Shown: positions 42,541 through 51,491 of the stretch, in pieces | Position numbering within the stretch: the stretch's first letter is position 1 | Layout of the letters: each line of letters starts with the position of its first letter | Origin: JAZIHH01 sp036678685 | Lineage (GTDB): Bacteria > Bacillota > UBA4882 > UBA10575 | Assembly (NCBI GenBank): GCA_036678685.1 | Contig: JAZIHH010000028.1 | Coordinates: 1 to 64,000, forward strand | Length of the DNA stretch: 64,000 nucleotides | Direction of reading: 5' to 3' | The notes under the pieces: generated by a model | What the model saw: the letters and a program-made list of their open reading frames with translations, nothing else | Databases searched by the model: none | Told to the model about the DNA's origin: nothing | Made by a program: the position numbers and the translations under genes

Positions 42541-42592
42541 TCGACTAAATTGGTCTCAAGTTTAAGATACCATCTCCGGTTATAAATGTCAA
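42541..42592 (-). promoter_or_regulatory. Promoter and operator half-site of tetR
   Basis: On the minus strand, TTGACA (complement of 42587-42592) and TATCTT (complement of 42564-42569) are 17 bp apart. An imperfect palindrome GACTAAATTGGTC at 42543-42555 overlaps the start of transcription. Confidence 0.65.
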
Positions 42593-42696
42593 GAAAGTTG
42601 GGTTAAGACGCGCCGGTTTAAATTATTTCAGGCTTTAAAGAAAGTATTTTCTTACGGACCTTCGCCGTTCGTTTTTGCTTTTATGGCCGGAAATGA

Positions 42697-42875
42697 TATA
42701 ATGCAAGTGTAAGCAGTGGAAAAAATTTGGCGGGCTTGGGCGCGGGGAGATGAAGCGGCAATCCCCCAAGCAAAAATGGCGGGCCTATTCCGGCCGGGCG
42801 GGGGATGGCGTTGCCGGGGAAGGGACCCGTAAAGAATGCCAGCGCGCCATGGATTAAGGTCCGGCTTTGTTGAAA
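42697..42875 (+). ncRNA. Candidate structured RNA upstream of the GT8 gene
   Basis: TATAAT at 42697-42702 precedes a GC-rich segment without a protein frame. Long-range pairings make a rod: GGCGCG 42739-42744 with CGCGCC 42843-42848; CGGCAA 42756-42761 with TTGCCG 42811-42816; TCCCCC 42762-42767 with GGGGGA 42800-42805; GGCC pairs at the tip. An asymmetric internal bubble separates the outer and inner stems, somewhat like 6S RNA. No T-run ends it clearly, so a leader RNA of the next gene is also possible. Confidence 0.35.
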
Positions 42876-42940
42876 GAAAGCAATTTGCTTAGTGCGAGAT
42901 AATATAAAAGCAGGGAGAAGAGCAGGGAGGTGCTAAATGG

Positions 42941-43768
42941 GTGAATATTCTTGTTACCCTGAACAGCAATTATATTAAACCGCTTAAAGTGATGTTGTGG
43001 TCGTTGTTCTTTAACAACAGTAACCAGGACTTCTCCGTCTATTTGGTCCATTCGTCCCTCTCGAAAGAGGAGATTGAAGATTTACACCGGTATATCAACA
43101 CCTATGGCCATACCCTTGTTCCCATTACCATTTCCGGCAGTTATTTTGTGGAGGCCCCTGTGCTCAAGCATTATTCGCCGGAAATGTACTACCGCCTTTT
43201 AGCCCATAGATTTTTACCCGATGACCTGGAACGGATCTTATATCTGGACCCGGATATTCTTGTGCTTAACCCGATAAAACCCCTCTACGAAATGGAAATG
43301 GAAGATTATCTGTACGCGGCCTCTTATCATAAATGGGCTTTGGTTAAAGAACTCAATATGCTCCGGTTAAAAGCCTACGAAATGGAGGAATATTTCAACT
43401 CCGGCGTTCTATTAATGAATCTGCCGCGGCATCGGGAGAAAATCCGGGATGAAGAGATTTTTCAGTATCTGGAAAAAAACAGAAACCGGTTAATTTTGCC
43501 GGATCAAGATATATTAAACGCGTTATACAGTAAAGAAATCAAGAAGTTGGACGAGATTATATATAACTATGATGCCCGGTTCTATTATTTCTATAAAGCG
43601 CAAAGCGGCGGCAGGATAGACATGGATTATATCATGGCCAACACCGTAATCCTCCACTTTTGCGGCAAAAGAAAGCCTTGGCAGCCCAAATATTCGGGGA
43701 AATTCCATTCGCTTTATAAGCATTATGAGTATCTTGCCATGAGGAAAACGGTTATTGGCAACAAATAA
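42941..43768 (+). CDS. Family 8 glycosyltransferase
   Basis: The 275-residue protein resembles GT8 enzymes that add glucose or galactose to lipopolysaccharide. The N-terminus MNILVTLNSNYIKPLKVMLWSL, the metal/sugar-nucleotide motif ILYLDPDILVLNPIKPLY (DxD) near residue 108, EEYFNSGVLLMNL, DQDILNALY, and the C-terminal HFCGKRKPW are all GT8 landmarks. GTG 42941 follows GGGAGGTG. An LPS or other cell-surface glycan is a likely acceptor in this diderm cell; the acceptor cannot be told from sequence. Confidence 0.88.
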   Translation: MNILVTLNSNYIKPLKVMLWSLFFNNSNQDFSVYLVHSSLSKEEIEDLHRYINTYGHTLVPITISGSYFVEAPVLKHYSPEMYYRLLAHRFLPDDLERILYLDPDILVLNPIKPLYEMEMEDYLYAASYHKWALVKELNMLRLKAYEMEEYFNSGVLLMNLPRHREKIRDEEIFQYLEKNRNRLILPDQDILNALYSKEIKKLDEIIYNYDARFYYFYKAQSGGRIDMDYIMANTVILHFCGKRKPWQPKYSGKFHSLYKHYEYLAMRKTVIGNK

Positions 43769-43803
43769 CCCCCCGGCCTACAACAAGCGGGGGGGGGTTC
43801 TTC
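43767..43803. terminator. Terminator between convergent GT8 and trpB genes
   Basis: AACCCCCC at 43767-43774 pairs with GGGGGGTT at 43792-43799 (loop region contains CCTACAACAAG), overlapping the last bases of the GT8 gene. A short T tract follows. Confidence 0.6.
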
Positions 43804-43840
43804 TGGAAATTGAACTCCGCCAAGCAAGCCCCGGGCCCCG

Positions 43841-45217
43841 CTAAGCTTGGGGAACTTCCGGAAGTTGGGCAAAGGACCGTTCCAGATCCTCGTCGGTGGG
43901 GATATAATCGGTCATGGTTTTGTTTAAATAGGCCTCATAGGCTGTCATATCAAAGTAGCCGGTTCCGGTCAGGCCGAAGAGGATGGTCTTGGCCTCCCCG
44001 CTCTCCTTACATTTGAGGGCTTCGTCAATGGCCGCCCGGATGGCGTGGGCGGATTCCGGAGCCGGCAGGATCGTCTCGTGTTTGGCAAAGAAGACCGCCG
44101 CCTCGAAGACCTTGGTCTGTTCCACGGCTACCGCTTCCATGTACCCGTCATGGTAGAGTTTGGAGAGGATGGGGGCCATTCCGTGGTAGCGCAACCCACC
44201 GGCGTGGTTGGGAGAGGGAACAAACTGGGACCCCAGGGTGTACATTTTGGCCAAGGGCGTGATCTTGCCGGTGTCACAAAAGTCGTAGACATAACGCCCC
44301 CGCGTCAAGGTGGGGCAGGAGGCGGGCTCGACCGCAATAATCCGCGGCGAGGCCTTGCCCAATAATTTATCTTGCATAAAGGGGGCGATGAGGCCGCCCA
44401 AATTGGAACCGCCGCCGGCGCACCCAATAATGATGTCCGGGTATTCATCGATCATTTCCATGGCTTTCTTTGTCTCCAGGCCGATAATCGATTGGTGCAA
44501 TAAGACCTGGTTCAAAACGGAGCCGAGGACATACCGGTAACCTTCTGTCGAGACGGCCTTTTCCACCGCCTCGGAGATGGCGCAGCCCAGGCTTCCGCCG
44601 GTATCCGGGTCCTTTTCCAGAATGGCCCGGCCGGTCTTTGTGGTATTGCTGGGGCTCGGGATCACCTCGGCGCCAAAGGTCTGCATCACTGAACGCCGGA
44701 AGGGTTTTTGTTCGTAGGAGCATTTCACCATAAAGACGGTTAAGGGGATCTTGAAAAAGGCACAGGCCTCCGCCAGGGCGGTTCCCCACTGCCCGGCGCC
44801 GGTTTCCGTAGTCAGACCGGCCAACCCTTGCTTCTTTGCGTAATACACCTGCGCGGCCGCGGAATTCAGCTTGTGACTGCCGGAGGTATTGTTCCCTTCA
44901 AACTTGTAGTAAATTTTCGCCGGGGTACCCAAAGCCTTTTCCAGGTTGTAACCGCGGATCAGGGGTGAAGGACGGTACATCCGGTAGAACTCCAGGATTT
45001 CGCCGGGGATCTCAAAATACCGGGTCGTGCTGTCCAGTTCTTGTTGGACAAGCTCATCGCAGAAGACGGGCGCCAGATCCTCCGCCGTGACCGGCTGTAG
45101 CGTCGCCGGGTTGAGCATCGGGTCGGGCTGCTCCTTCATATCCGCGCGGATGTTATACCATTCCTTCGGCATCTCCTCTTCGCTCAGGTAAATCCGGTAA
45201 GGAACTTTCTTGGTCAT
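43841..45217 (-). CDS. trpB: TrpB2-type tryptophan synthase beta chain
   Basis: The 458-residue PLP enzyme makes tryptophan from indole and serine. It has the TrpB2 N-terminal extension (PKEWYNIRADMKEQPDPMLN), the PLP lysine in NNTSGSHKLNSA, TTETGAGQWGTALA, and the phosphate loop GCAGGGSNLGG. TrpB2 enzymes are often not tied to TrpA and can salvage free indole; no trpA is seen. The third of three consecutive ATGs (45217) has AGGAG seven bases upstream. A tryptophan-specific T-box precedes it, which supports the substrate assignment independently. Confidence 0.95.
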   Translation of the reverse strand: MTKKVPYRIYLSEEEMPKEWYNIRADMKEQPDPMLNPATLQPVTAEDLAPVFCDELVQQELDSTTRYFEIPGEILEFYRMYRPSPLIRGYNLEKALGTPAKIYYKFEGNNTSGSHKLNSAAAQVYYAKKQGLAGLTTETGAGQWGTALAEACAFFKIPLTVFMVKCSYEQKPFRRSVMQTFGAEVIPSPSNTTKTGRAILEKDPDTGGSLGCAISEAVEKAVSTEGYRYVLGSVLNQVLLHQSIIGLETKKAMEMIDEYPDIIIGCAGGGSNLGGLIAPFMQDKLLGKASPRIIAVEPASCPTLTRGRYVYDFCDTGKITPLAKMYTLGSQFVPSPNHAGGLRYHGMAPILSKLYHDGYMEAVAVEQTKVFEAAVFFAKHETILPAPESAHAIRAAIDEALKCKESGEAKTILFGLTGTGYFDMTAYEAYLNKTMTDYIPTDEDLERSFAQLPEVPQA

Positions 45218-45312
45218 CATCATTCTCCTCTCTTCTCGTCTTTTCTTTTTTTTGGTTTTAGAAAAGGACCATGCCCTCACCAGGATGGCTTTTCTAAAAC
45301 CCGCTTTATATT

Positions 45313-45715
45313 AAAAAAGCTTCTGTCTCAGTAATACTGGGACAGAAGCTTTTTCCCCGCTTCTGCGGTGCCACCCGGTTTGGTGCCGCGCCAGAAAGGC
45401 GCCGCGCGTACGCGCGCCCTTGCACCCCCTCTCCTCATACGGCCCGCCCGCAGGCCTCGCCGTATGATCTCCCGTGGTAACGGCGGGAGACGCCGTCAGG
45501 TATTACTCGGCGGCTTTACCAGCGTCCTCTGCCGCCTTTCTCCCTGCCCTCGTAAGCCCATTCAGTATGGCCCTTGCGCTGCACTTTCACCGCCGGCAGC
45601 TCTCTGTGGGCGCTTCGCCTAGCAGGTACCATACCTACTCTTCTTACTCACCGGTTTTCTGGCGCGTCCTGCGCCTAATCTATTGTAAAGCAACTTCTTT
45701 TCCTAACAGCCTGAT
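45313..45715 (-). promoter_or_regulatory. Tryptophan T-box riboswitch of trpB
   Basis: On the minus strand, the T-box sequence GGGTGGCACCGC is the complement of 45365-45376. It is followed by a strong terminator, AAGCTTCTGTCCCAG pairing with its partner, then a T-run (45313-45354). In stem I the sequence GAATGG (complement of 45558-45563) places TGG, the tryptophan codon, as specifier after GAA. The TGGC of the T-box bulge can pair with GCCA of tRNA-Trp. Uncharged tRNA-Trp would favour the antiterminator and raise trpB transcription. Confidence 0.88.
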
Positions 45716-45722
45716 TTGTTAT

Positions 45723-45752
45723 AGTATATAATACTCCGGGGCCAAAAGTCAA
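45723..45752 (-). promoter_or_regulatory. Promoter of the T-box-trpB transcript
   Basis: TTGACT (complement of 45747-45752) and TATACT (complement of 45723-45728) are 18 bp apart on the minus strand. The stretch 45753-45979 between this and copA shows nothing else I can support. Confidence 0.75.
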
Positions 45753-45979
45753 TAGAAAAAACATTCAGTCTTGCGGAGCATTTTTAGTAAAAGAATTAGT
45801 CTTTCCTTGGAGGAAAAACACCCGGAATGACGAAGGTTTTGGTATTTGTTGCAAAGATACCTTTTCTTTCAACGGTTGTAACCAAATTTTTCTCGCGATG
45901 GGTGTATAATTAGGAAGAAAGAAGGGAATGTTTCCCGGACCGTCATCTTGACGAGGGCATCCGGCAAGGAGGCAAGAAC

Positions 45980-48436
45980 ATGGTCAGGAAAGAAACGATC
46001 AACATTTCCGGGATATCCTGTGCCGCCTGTGCGGCCAGGATCGAAAAGGGATTGCAGGGTTTGGCCGGGGTCAGGCACGTTGCCGTGAACCTCGCCCTGG
46101 AACAGGCGGCAGTGGAATATGATGATCAGGCGGTCACGAGGGAGAAGCTTGTCGAGACCATCAAAAACCTCGGCTACGGAGTGCTCGACCAAACAGCCGC
46201 CGGGACGCAGGAAAAAGCCGTCCTCAACTTGGAAGGAATCCACTGCGCCGCCTGCGCGGCCCGGATTGAGAAGACCCTGAATCAACTGGCCGGGGTGGAA
46301 AAGGCCACGGTGAACCTGGCTACCGCCAAAGCGACCGTTGAATACGATCCTTCGCAGATTAAGGCCGCCGCCTTAATTGAAGCTGTGCAGAAGCTCGGGT
46401 ACCGTGCAGCCTTGGCCGAAGAGGCCGCCGGCGACTGGGAAGAGGAAGCACGGGCCGGGGAACGCCGGCGGTTGCTGACGGAATTCATCGCCGCGGCCCT
46501 CTTTAGTTTCCCCTTACTTTTGGCGATGATCCTGCACCTTGCCGGGATGAACCCAGGTTTTCTTCATAATGAATATTTCCAGCTCATCATGGCCACTCCG
46601 GTCCAGTTTCTGATCGGCTTCCGGTTCTACCGGAACGCCTTTTACGCGTTGCGGGCGAAGAGCCCGAATATGGACGTGTTAATTGCCATGGGGACCTCGG
46701 CCGCCTATTTCTTCAGTATTTACACGGGTTTCTTCCGCCCGGCCCCGCCGGGGGCAATGAAAGACTTGTACTTTGAAGCTTCCGCGGTCATCATCACCCT
46801 GGTCCTGCTGGGGAAATATTTGGAGGCGGTGGCCAAAGGGAAGACCTCGGCGGCGATTAAAAAACTCCTGGGGCTGCAACCGAAAACAGCCCGGGTGATC
46901 AGGGACGAGCAAGAACTGGACATCCCTGTCGCCGAAGTGAAGGTGGGCGAGATCATCGTCGTCCGGCCCGGGGAGAAAATCCCTGTTGACGGCTGGATTA
47001 TCGAGGGCGAGACGGCAATCGACGAGTCGATGCTGACCGGGGAAAGCCTGCCGGTGGAGAAAAAGGCGGGGGACGCGGTGACCGGGGCGACGATCAATAA
47101 ATTCGGCACTTTTAAGTTTAAAGCGACAAAGGTCGGGAAGGATACGGTCCTCGCCCAGATCATCAAGATGGTCGAGGAAGCGCAGGGCGCCAAGGCGCCG
47201 ATCCAGAAGATTGCCGACCGGGTTGCCGGGGTCTTTGTCCCCGCGGTGATGGGGGTCGCGGTTCTTGCCTTCCTGCTCCGGTTCTTGCTCACCGGCGATT
47301 TGTCAACCGCGGTGATCAGCGCCGTTTCCGTCCTGGTCATTGCCTGCCCGTGCGCTTTGGGGCTGGCGACGCCGACCGCGATTATGGTCGGGACCGGGAA
47401 AGGCGCGGAAAACGGTATTTTGATCAAGAGCGGTGAATACCTGGAGATCGCCGGGAAAATCGACACGGTCATCCTGGACAAAACGGGGACCGTCACCAAA
47501 GGCGCTCCTGAGGTGACTGATCTTATACCCCTCGGGGAACTCACAAAAGAAGAGGCCCTGTACGTGGCCGCCGTCGCGGAGAAAAAATCCGAGCACCCGC
47601 TGGGAGTAGCCATTTATGAGAAGGGAAAAGAGGAATTTGCCTCAATCCCGGATCCGGAAGGGTTTACCGCCTTACCCGGGCAAGGGGTGGCGGCGCGTTT
47701 GCCCGTGCAAACCATAGTCGCCGCTAAACTTCCGGACCAGGCCGAGATTTATCTCGGCACCCGGAAGCTCATGGAGGAGCAGGGAATCGACTTTAGCCGT
47801 TGGGAACCGGTCCTCTCCGGTCTGGAGGATGAAGGGAAGACCGCCATGCTGATGGCTGTTGACCGGCGGCCGGCCGCGATCATTGCCGTGGCCGATACCG
47901 TAAAGGAGACCGCCAAGGAAGCCGTTGGCGAACTCTTGGCCATGGGGATTGAGGTTCATATGCTTACCGGCGACAACCGGAGGACGGCGGCGGCCGTCGC
48001 CCGTCAGGTGGGGATTGATCATGTTTTCGCCGAGGTGCTCCCGGAAGACAAGGCGGAGAAAGTCGCGCACCTGAAGGAGCAGGGGAAAGTTGTGGCCATG
48101 GTCGGCGACGGGATCAACGACGCCCCGGCCCTGGCCGCCGCCGAGATCGGGATCGCCCTGGGGAGCGGCACGGACGTAGCGATCGAAGCCGCCGGCGTCA
48201 CTTTGCTCCGGGATGATCTGCGCGCCGTTCCCGCCGCCGTCCGTCTCTCCCGGCAGACGATGAGGAAGATCAAACAGAACCTGTTTTGGGCCTTTATCTA
48301 CAACACCCTGGGGATTCCCTTTGCCGCCTTCGGGTTGTTGAACCCGGTCATCGCCGGGGCGGCCATGGCCTTCAGCTCGGTCTCGGTCGTCACGAACTCC
48401 CTGAGTCTGAAGAGGTTTAATCCTTTTCAGGCTTAA
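45980..48436 (+). CDS. copA: Copper-exporting P-type ATPase
   Basis: The 818-residue P1B ATPase has two N-terminal metal-binding domains (about 5-70 and 76-140), each with a GxxCAACAARIEK motif. It has eight TMs with the intramembrane CPC in VLVIACPCALGLATPTA, phosphorylation site ILDKTGTVTKG, nucleotide site SEHPLG and hinge MVGDGINDAPALA. CPC with paired CxxC domains points to Cu(I) export. ATG 45980 follows AAGGAGG. No CopZ or CsoR is adjacent. A terminator follows at 48609. Confidence 0.95.
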   Translation: MVRKETINISGISCAACAARIEKGLQGLAGVRHVAVNLALEQAAVEYDDQAVTREKLVETIKNLGYGVLDQTAAGTQEKAVLNLEGIHCAACAARIEKTLNQLAGVEKATVNLATAKATVEYDPSQIKAAALIEAVQKLGYRAALAEEAAGDWEEEARAGERRRLLTEFIAAALFSFPLLLAMILHLAGMNPGFLHNEYFQLIMATPVQFLIGFRFYRNAFYALRAKSPNMDVLIAMGTSAAYFFSIYTGFFRPAPPGAMKDLYFEASAVIITLVLLGKYLEAVAKGKTSAAIKKLLGLQPKTARVIRDEQELDIPVAEVKVGEIIVVRPGEKIPVDGWIIEGETAIDESMLTGESLPVEKKAGDAVTGATINKFGTFKFKATKVGKDTVLAQIIKMVEEAQGAKAPIQKIADRVAGVFVPAVMGVAVLAFLLRFLLTGDLSTAVISAVSVLVIACPCALGLATPTAIMVGTGKGAENGILIKSGEYLEIAGKIDTVILDKTGTVTKGAPEVTDLIPLGELTKEEALYVAAVAEKKSEHPLGVAIYEKGKEEFASIPDPEGFTALPGQGVAARLPVQTIVAAKLPDQAEIYLGTRKLMEEQGIDFSRWEPVLSGLEDEGKTAMLMAVDRRPAAIIAVADTVKETAKEAVGELLAMGIEVHMLTGDNRRTAAAVARQVGIDHVFAEVLPEDKAEKVAHLKEQGKVVAMVGDGINDAPALAAAEIGIALGSGTDVAIEAAGVTLLRDDLRAVPAAVRLSRQTMRKIKQNLFWAFIYNTLGIPFAAFGLLNPVIAGAAMAFSSVSVVTNSLSLKRFNPFQA

Positions 48437-48608
48437 TATTTTTTCACTACAAAGAGCCCGCCACAGGGGTTCTTAAGACCAGCCTGTCAGATTTCAGGGA
48501 GTATGCCGGATACATTATGGCGTATATAAAAAATGATGAAAAAAGAGAGAGACTGTATATGAAGGGCAAAGATGCCGGTTTCGCCCGGGCGCGCCGGGTG
48601 TTAACGAA

Positions 48609-48647
48609 GGCCCTCCCTTCTCAAGGGGAGGGCCGGTTTTTCTTTTT
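48609..48647 (+). terminator. Intrinsic terminator downstream of copA
   Basis: GGCCCTCCC at 48609-48617 pairs with GGGAGGGCC at 48626-48634, followed by GGTTTTTCTTTTTT. It lies 170 bp after copA; the gap has no supported gene. Confidence 0.85.
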
Positions 48648-49084
48648 TAGGGGTCGTTGTTTTCTTCGGGTTTGGTGACATGAACCGTGCCAAAGGGATG
48701 TTCAGGCGGAGCATAGATCGAATACAATTTCAGCGGGATATTGCCGGTGTTGGTCAGGTTGTGCCATTTGCCGGCGGGGATAAGAATGACATAGTCATCG
48801 TAGACATTTCTTTGGAAATCCAAATTATTCTTATCATCCCCCATTTCGACAAGGCCCCGGCCTTCTTCAATACGAATAAATTGGTCAACGTCAGGATGGC
48901 GTTCCAGGCCAATATCTTCCCCCACCTTGATACTCATCAAGGTTAGCTGCAGGTATTTTCCTGTCCACAGCGCAAGACGGAAATTACGGTTTTGCCTGGT
49001 TGCCCGGGCGATATCGATGACAAAAGGATTTGACCCATAATCTCTGAGTTCGGGATCACAGGACGGCCCGGAGAGATTATTCAT
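48647..49084 (-). CDS. Cupin-domain protein
   Basis: The 145-residue protein has a single cupin barrel. Motif 1 is GLERHPDVDQFIRIEEGRGLVEMG; motif 2 is IPAGKWHNLTNTGNIPLKLYSIYAP, together giving the metal ligands (His, Asp/Glu, His). The C-terminus continues PPEHPFGTVHVTKPE. Small cupins of this type serve as isomerases or sensors; no substrate can be named. ATG 49084 follows AAAGGGG. It is a stand-alone gene. Confidence 0.85.
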   Translation of the reverse strand: MNNLSGPSCDPELRDYGSNPFVIDIARATRQNRNFRLALWTGKYLQLTLMSIKVGEDIGLERHPDVDQFIRIEEGRGLVEMGDDKNNLDFQRNVYDDYVILIPAGKWHNLTNTGNIPLKLYSIYAPPEHPFGTVHVTKPEENNDP

Positions 49085-49286
49085 CTTTCCCACCCCTTTC
49101 CATGGTTTTTCTCCATCATATTCTTGGTTGAAGAAAAAGTTTTCCAGGGGAACCCCGGCTTAACCTTGTAGAGATTAGGGCTGTGATGACGAAAAAGCAA
49201 CCGTCATTGAGAGGGAAAAGGGGAAAGGGGGTGAAATATAAACTTTGTAACTGCGGCAATTAGGGATCACCTTGAGGACTTGAAGA

Positions 49287-49311
49287 AATAAAAAAAGCCG
49301 GTTTTCCGGCT
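49287..49311 (-). terminator. Terminator of tRNA-Pro
   Basis: On the minus strand AGCCGG pairs with CCGGCT (complement of 49296-49311) around AAAA, followed by a run of T. It is 14 bp past the tRNA 3' end. The gap 49085-49286 shows nothing else I can support. Confidence 0.85.
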
Positions 49312-49324
49312 GTTACGTCCAAGA

Positions 49325-49401
<77 letters not shown>

Positions 49402-49410
49402 GCTATAAAT

Positions 49411-49439
49411 AATATACCAGAGATGACGGTGATTGTCAA
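49411..49439 (-). promoter_or_regulatory. Promoter of tRNA-Pro
   Basis: TTGACA (complement of 49434-49439) and TATATT (complement of 49411-49416) are 17 bp apart on the minus strand, about 10 bases before the tRNA. Confidence 0.82.
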
Positions 49440-49509
49440 AGGAAAATTACTTTCATAAAATGAAGGTTAAAGCAGGAAGATTTGTCTGTTTGGCGAAGGA
49501 GGATTTTTG

Positions 49510-50358
49510 TTGATTCTTTATGTTTCAGATCTCGATGGGACGCTGGCCAATTCCAGGGAACAGCTGAGCGGGGAAACCGTGCGGATTATCAATGAACTGC
49601 TGGATGAAGGAATGGCTTTTACCATTGCCACCGCCCGGTCCATGGCTTCGGCCGCGGAGATCATTGCCCCGCTGTGTCTGCGTCTGCCAATTATCTATAA
49701 TAACGGTGTTTTTATTTATCATCCCTTAGAAAAGAAGAATATTTCCGCCTGGTTTATGAACACCGCCACGGTGAACCGTCTTCTTGACGACTGCCGGAGA
49801 CACGGGATTTCCCCCTTGCTTTACGTCCAGGACGAAGAGGGCAAAATGTCCGTTTTTTACCGGGGTGTTTTTCATCCCGGGGAAGAACAATATATCGGCG
49901 GGCGGCTGGCCAAGGGCGACCGGCGTTTTGTCCTGGTGGACGACTTCCAAACGGTGCCGGGGGAACGGGTGCATACCTTTTTGGTTATTGGGGATGACAC
50001 GGATTTGGCGGACCTGCACAGCCGCTGGCGCCAATACCCGGAAATAGCCGTCCATTACGTCCAGGATATTTATTCCGGCGCCTACTGGCTGGAGGTGACG
50101 GACCGCCGGGGGACCAAAAAAGAGGCGGTATGTTTTTTGCGCCACTATTTGCAGGCGGCAAAGGTCATCTGTTTTGGCGACCAACTGAACGATCTTTCCA
50201 TGTTTGAAGCGGCCGATGAAGCCTATGCGGTTAAAAATGCCCACGAATTATTGAAGAGTAAAGCGACAGGAATTATAGGGGATCACAACGAAGACGGGGT
50301 GGCGCGTTTTCTGCTCCGGCAGAGAAGATCCGGCGGGAACCGCGAAGGAGTTAAATAG
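49510..50358 (+). CDS. HAD-superfamily phosphatase, Cof type (HAD-IIB)
   Basis: The 282-residue hydrolase has motif I YVSDLDGTLANS with nucleophile Asp, motif II TIATARS, the Lys of motif III in RGTKKEAVCFL, and motif IV CFGDQLNDLSMFEAAD. The C2B cap lies between about residues 85 and 190. Cof-type enzymes dephosphorylate sugar phosphates or cofactors such as FMN or PLP; the substrate is open. TTG 49510 has GGAGG seven bases upstream; TTG 49507 is an alternative. Confidence 0.9.
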   Translation: MILYVSDLDGTLANSREQLSGETVRIINELLDEGMAFTIATARSMASAAEIIAPLCLRLPIIYNNGVFIYHPLEKKNISAWFMNTATVNRLLDDCRRHGISPLLYVQDEEGKMSVFYRGVFHPGEEQYIGGRLAKGDRRFVLVDDFQTVPGERVHTFLVIGDDTDLADLHSRWRQYPEIAVHYVQDIYSGAYWLEVTDRRGTKKEAVCFLRHYLQAAKVICFGDQLNDLSMFEAADEAYAVKNAHELLKSKATGIIGDHNEDGVARFLLRQRRSGGNREGVK

Positions 50359-50457
50359 AAACAAGACCATACGGTTTCTTTGCCCTTGAAAAAGAGATAA
50401 TAAGAGAGAAAAAAGAGAGCCGTGGAAGGTACGGCGTCGAAGGAGGAGAAAGATAAG

Positions 50458-51429
50458 ATGGGTGAAGTCAGTCGTGAACAGTTTTTCCCCCAAAAGAGCA
50501 AGGTGGCGGTTATCGGGGCGGGAATGGTTGGTTCCAGTTTTGCCTATGCTCTGTTAATCAGCGGCCTGGTTTCTGAGATTGTTATGCTCGATCGCAACCG
50601 GGAAAGACTTGCCGGGGAAGTGATGGATCTAAACCACGGGATGCCTTTTGTCCGTCCGGCGCTGGTACGGGCCGGTGATTATGATGACCTGGAAGGATCG
50701 GATCTGGTCGTCATTACGGCCGGGGCTCCGCAAAAAGAGGGAGAAACCCGGCTTGACTTGGTCCACAGGAATGTCGAGGTTTTTCAGGAAATTATCCCGC
50801 AGGTGGCGAAGAAAGCCGCCGGGGCGGTAGTGGTGGTCGTGACCAATCCTGTTGATGTTATGACTTATGTTACGTACAAACTCTCCGGTTTTCCCAAGGA
50901 AAAGGTGATCGGGTCCGGGACGGTCCTGGATACCGCCCGCTTCCGTTACCTGCTCAGCCGGCACTGTAAAATCGATGCCGGCAATGTCCACGCCTATATC
51001 CTGGGCGAACACGGCGACAGCGAAGTACCCATCTGGAGCCTGGCCAATATCGCCGGGGTGCGCTTTACTGAATATTGCCCTGTTTGCGGCAGAGATTGCG
51101 GCCCGGTCAGGAAGGAAGAGATTTTTAAAGAGGTGAAAAACGCCGCTTACAAGGTGATTAAAGCAAAAGGGGCGACCTATTGGGCCGTAGGTCTGGCCGT
51201 AGTCACCATAGCGGAGAGTATTTTGCGGGATGAGTATTCCGTCTTGACCGTCTCCTCCCTTTTGGAAGGGGAATACGGCCTGAAGGACCTTTGTCTGAGT
51301 GTTCCCTCCGTGCTGGCGCGGCAGGGGGTGGTCAAAAAAATTCAATTGGATCTCACTCCAGAAGAAGAACGCCTTTTGCGCCGCTCGGGTGAGGTTATCC
51401 GCGAAGTCTTGGACGATATTGGCATTTAA
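50458..51429 (+). CDS. ldh: L-lactate dehydrogenase
   Basis: The 323-residue NAD-dependent enzyme reduces pyruvate to lactate. It has VAVIGAGMVGSSFAYAL (NAD site), GAPQKEGETRLDLVHRN with the mobile-loop arginine, VVTNPVDVMTYV, and the catalytic ILGEHGDSEVP. Gln at the loop (PQKEGE) supports lactate rather than malate specificity. A CPVCGRDCG segment in the middle is like the Cys-containing loop of other clostridial LDHs. ATG 50458 has AGGAGG upstream; the longer frame to 50422 is less likely. Confidence 0.94.
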   Translation: MGEVSREQFFPQKSKVAVIGAGMVGSSFAYALLISGLVSEIVMLDRNRERLAGEVMDLNHGMPFVRPALVRAGDYDDLEGSDLVVITAGAPQKEGETRLDLVHRNVEVFQEIIPQVAKKAAGAVVVVVTNPVDVMTYVTYKLSGFPKEKVIGSGTVLDTARFRYLLSRHCKIDAGNVHAYILGEHGDSEVPIWSLANIAGVRFTEYCPVCGRDCGPVRKEEIFKEVKNAAYKVIKAKGATYWAVGLAVVTIAESILRDEYSVLTVSSLLEGEYGLKDLCLSVPSVLARQGVVKKIQLDLTPEEERLLRRSGEVIREVLDDIGI

Positions 51430-51491
51430 TGCCGCGCCGGGTAAAAGGGAAGGAACGGGAATGACCAATCTTTTTGGCAAGGAGGGGAGAG

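Noticed and set aside
48534..48680. A 48-codon plus-strand frame downstream of copA
   Set aside because: It runs through the copA terminator hairpin and its T-tract into the cupin gene, so it is unlikely to be translated.
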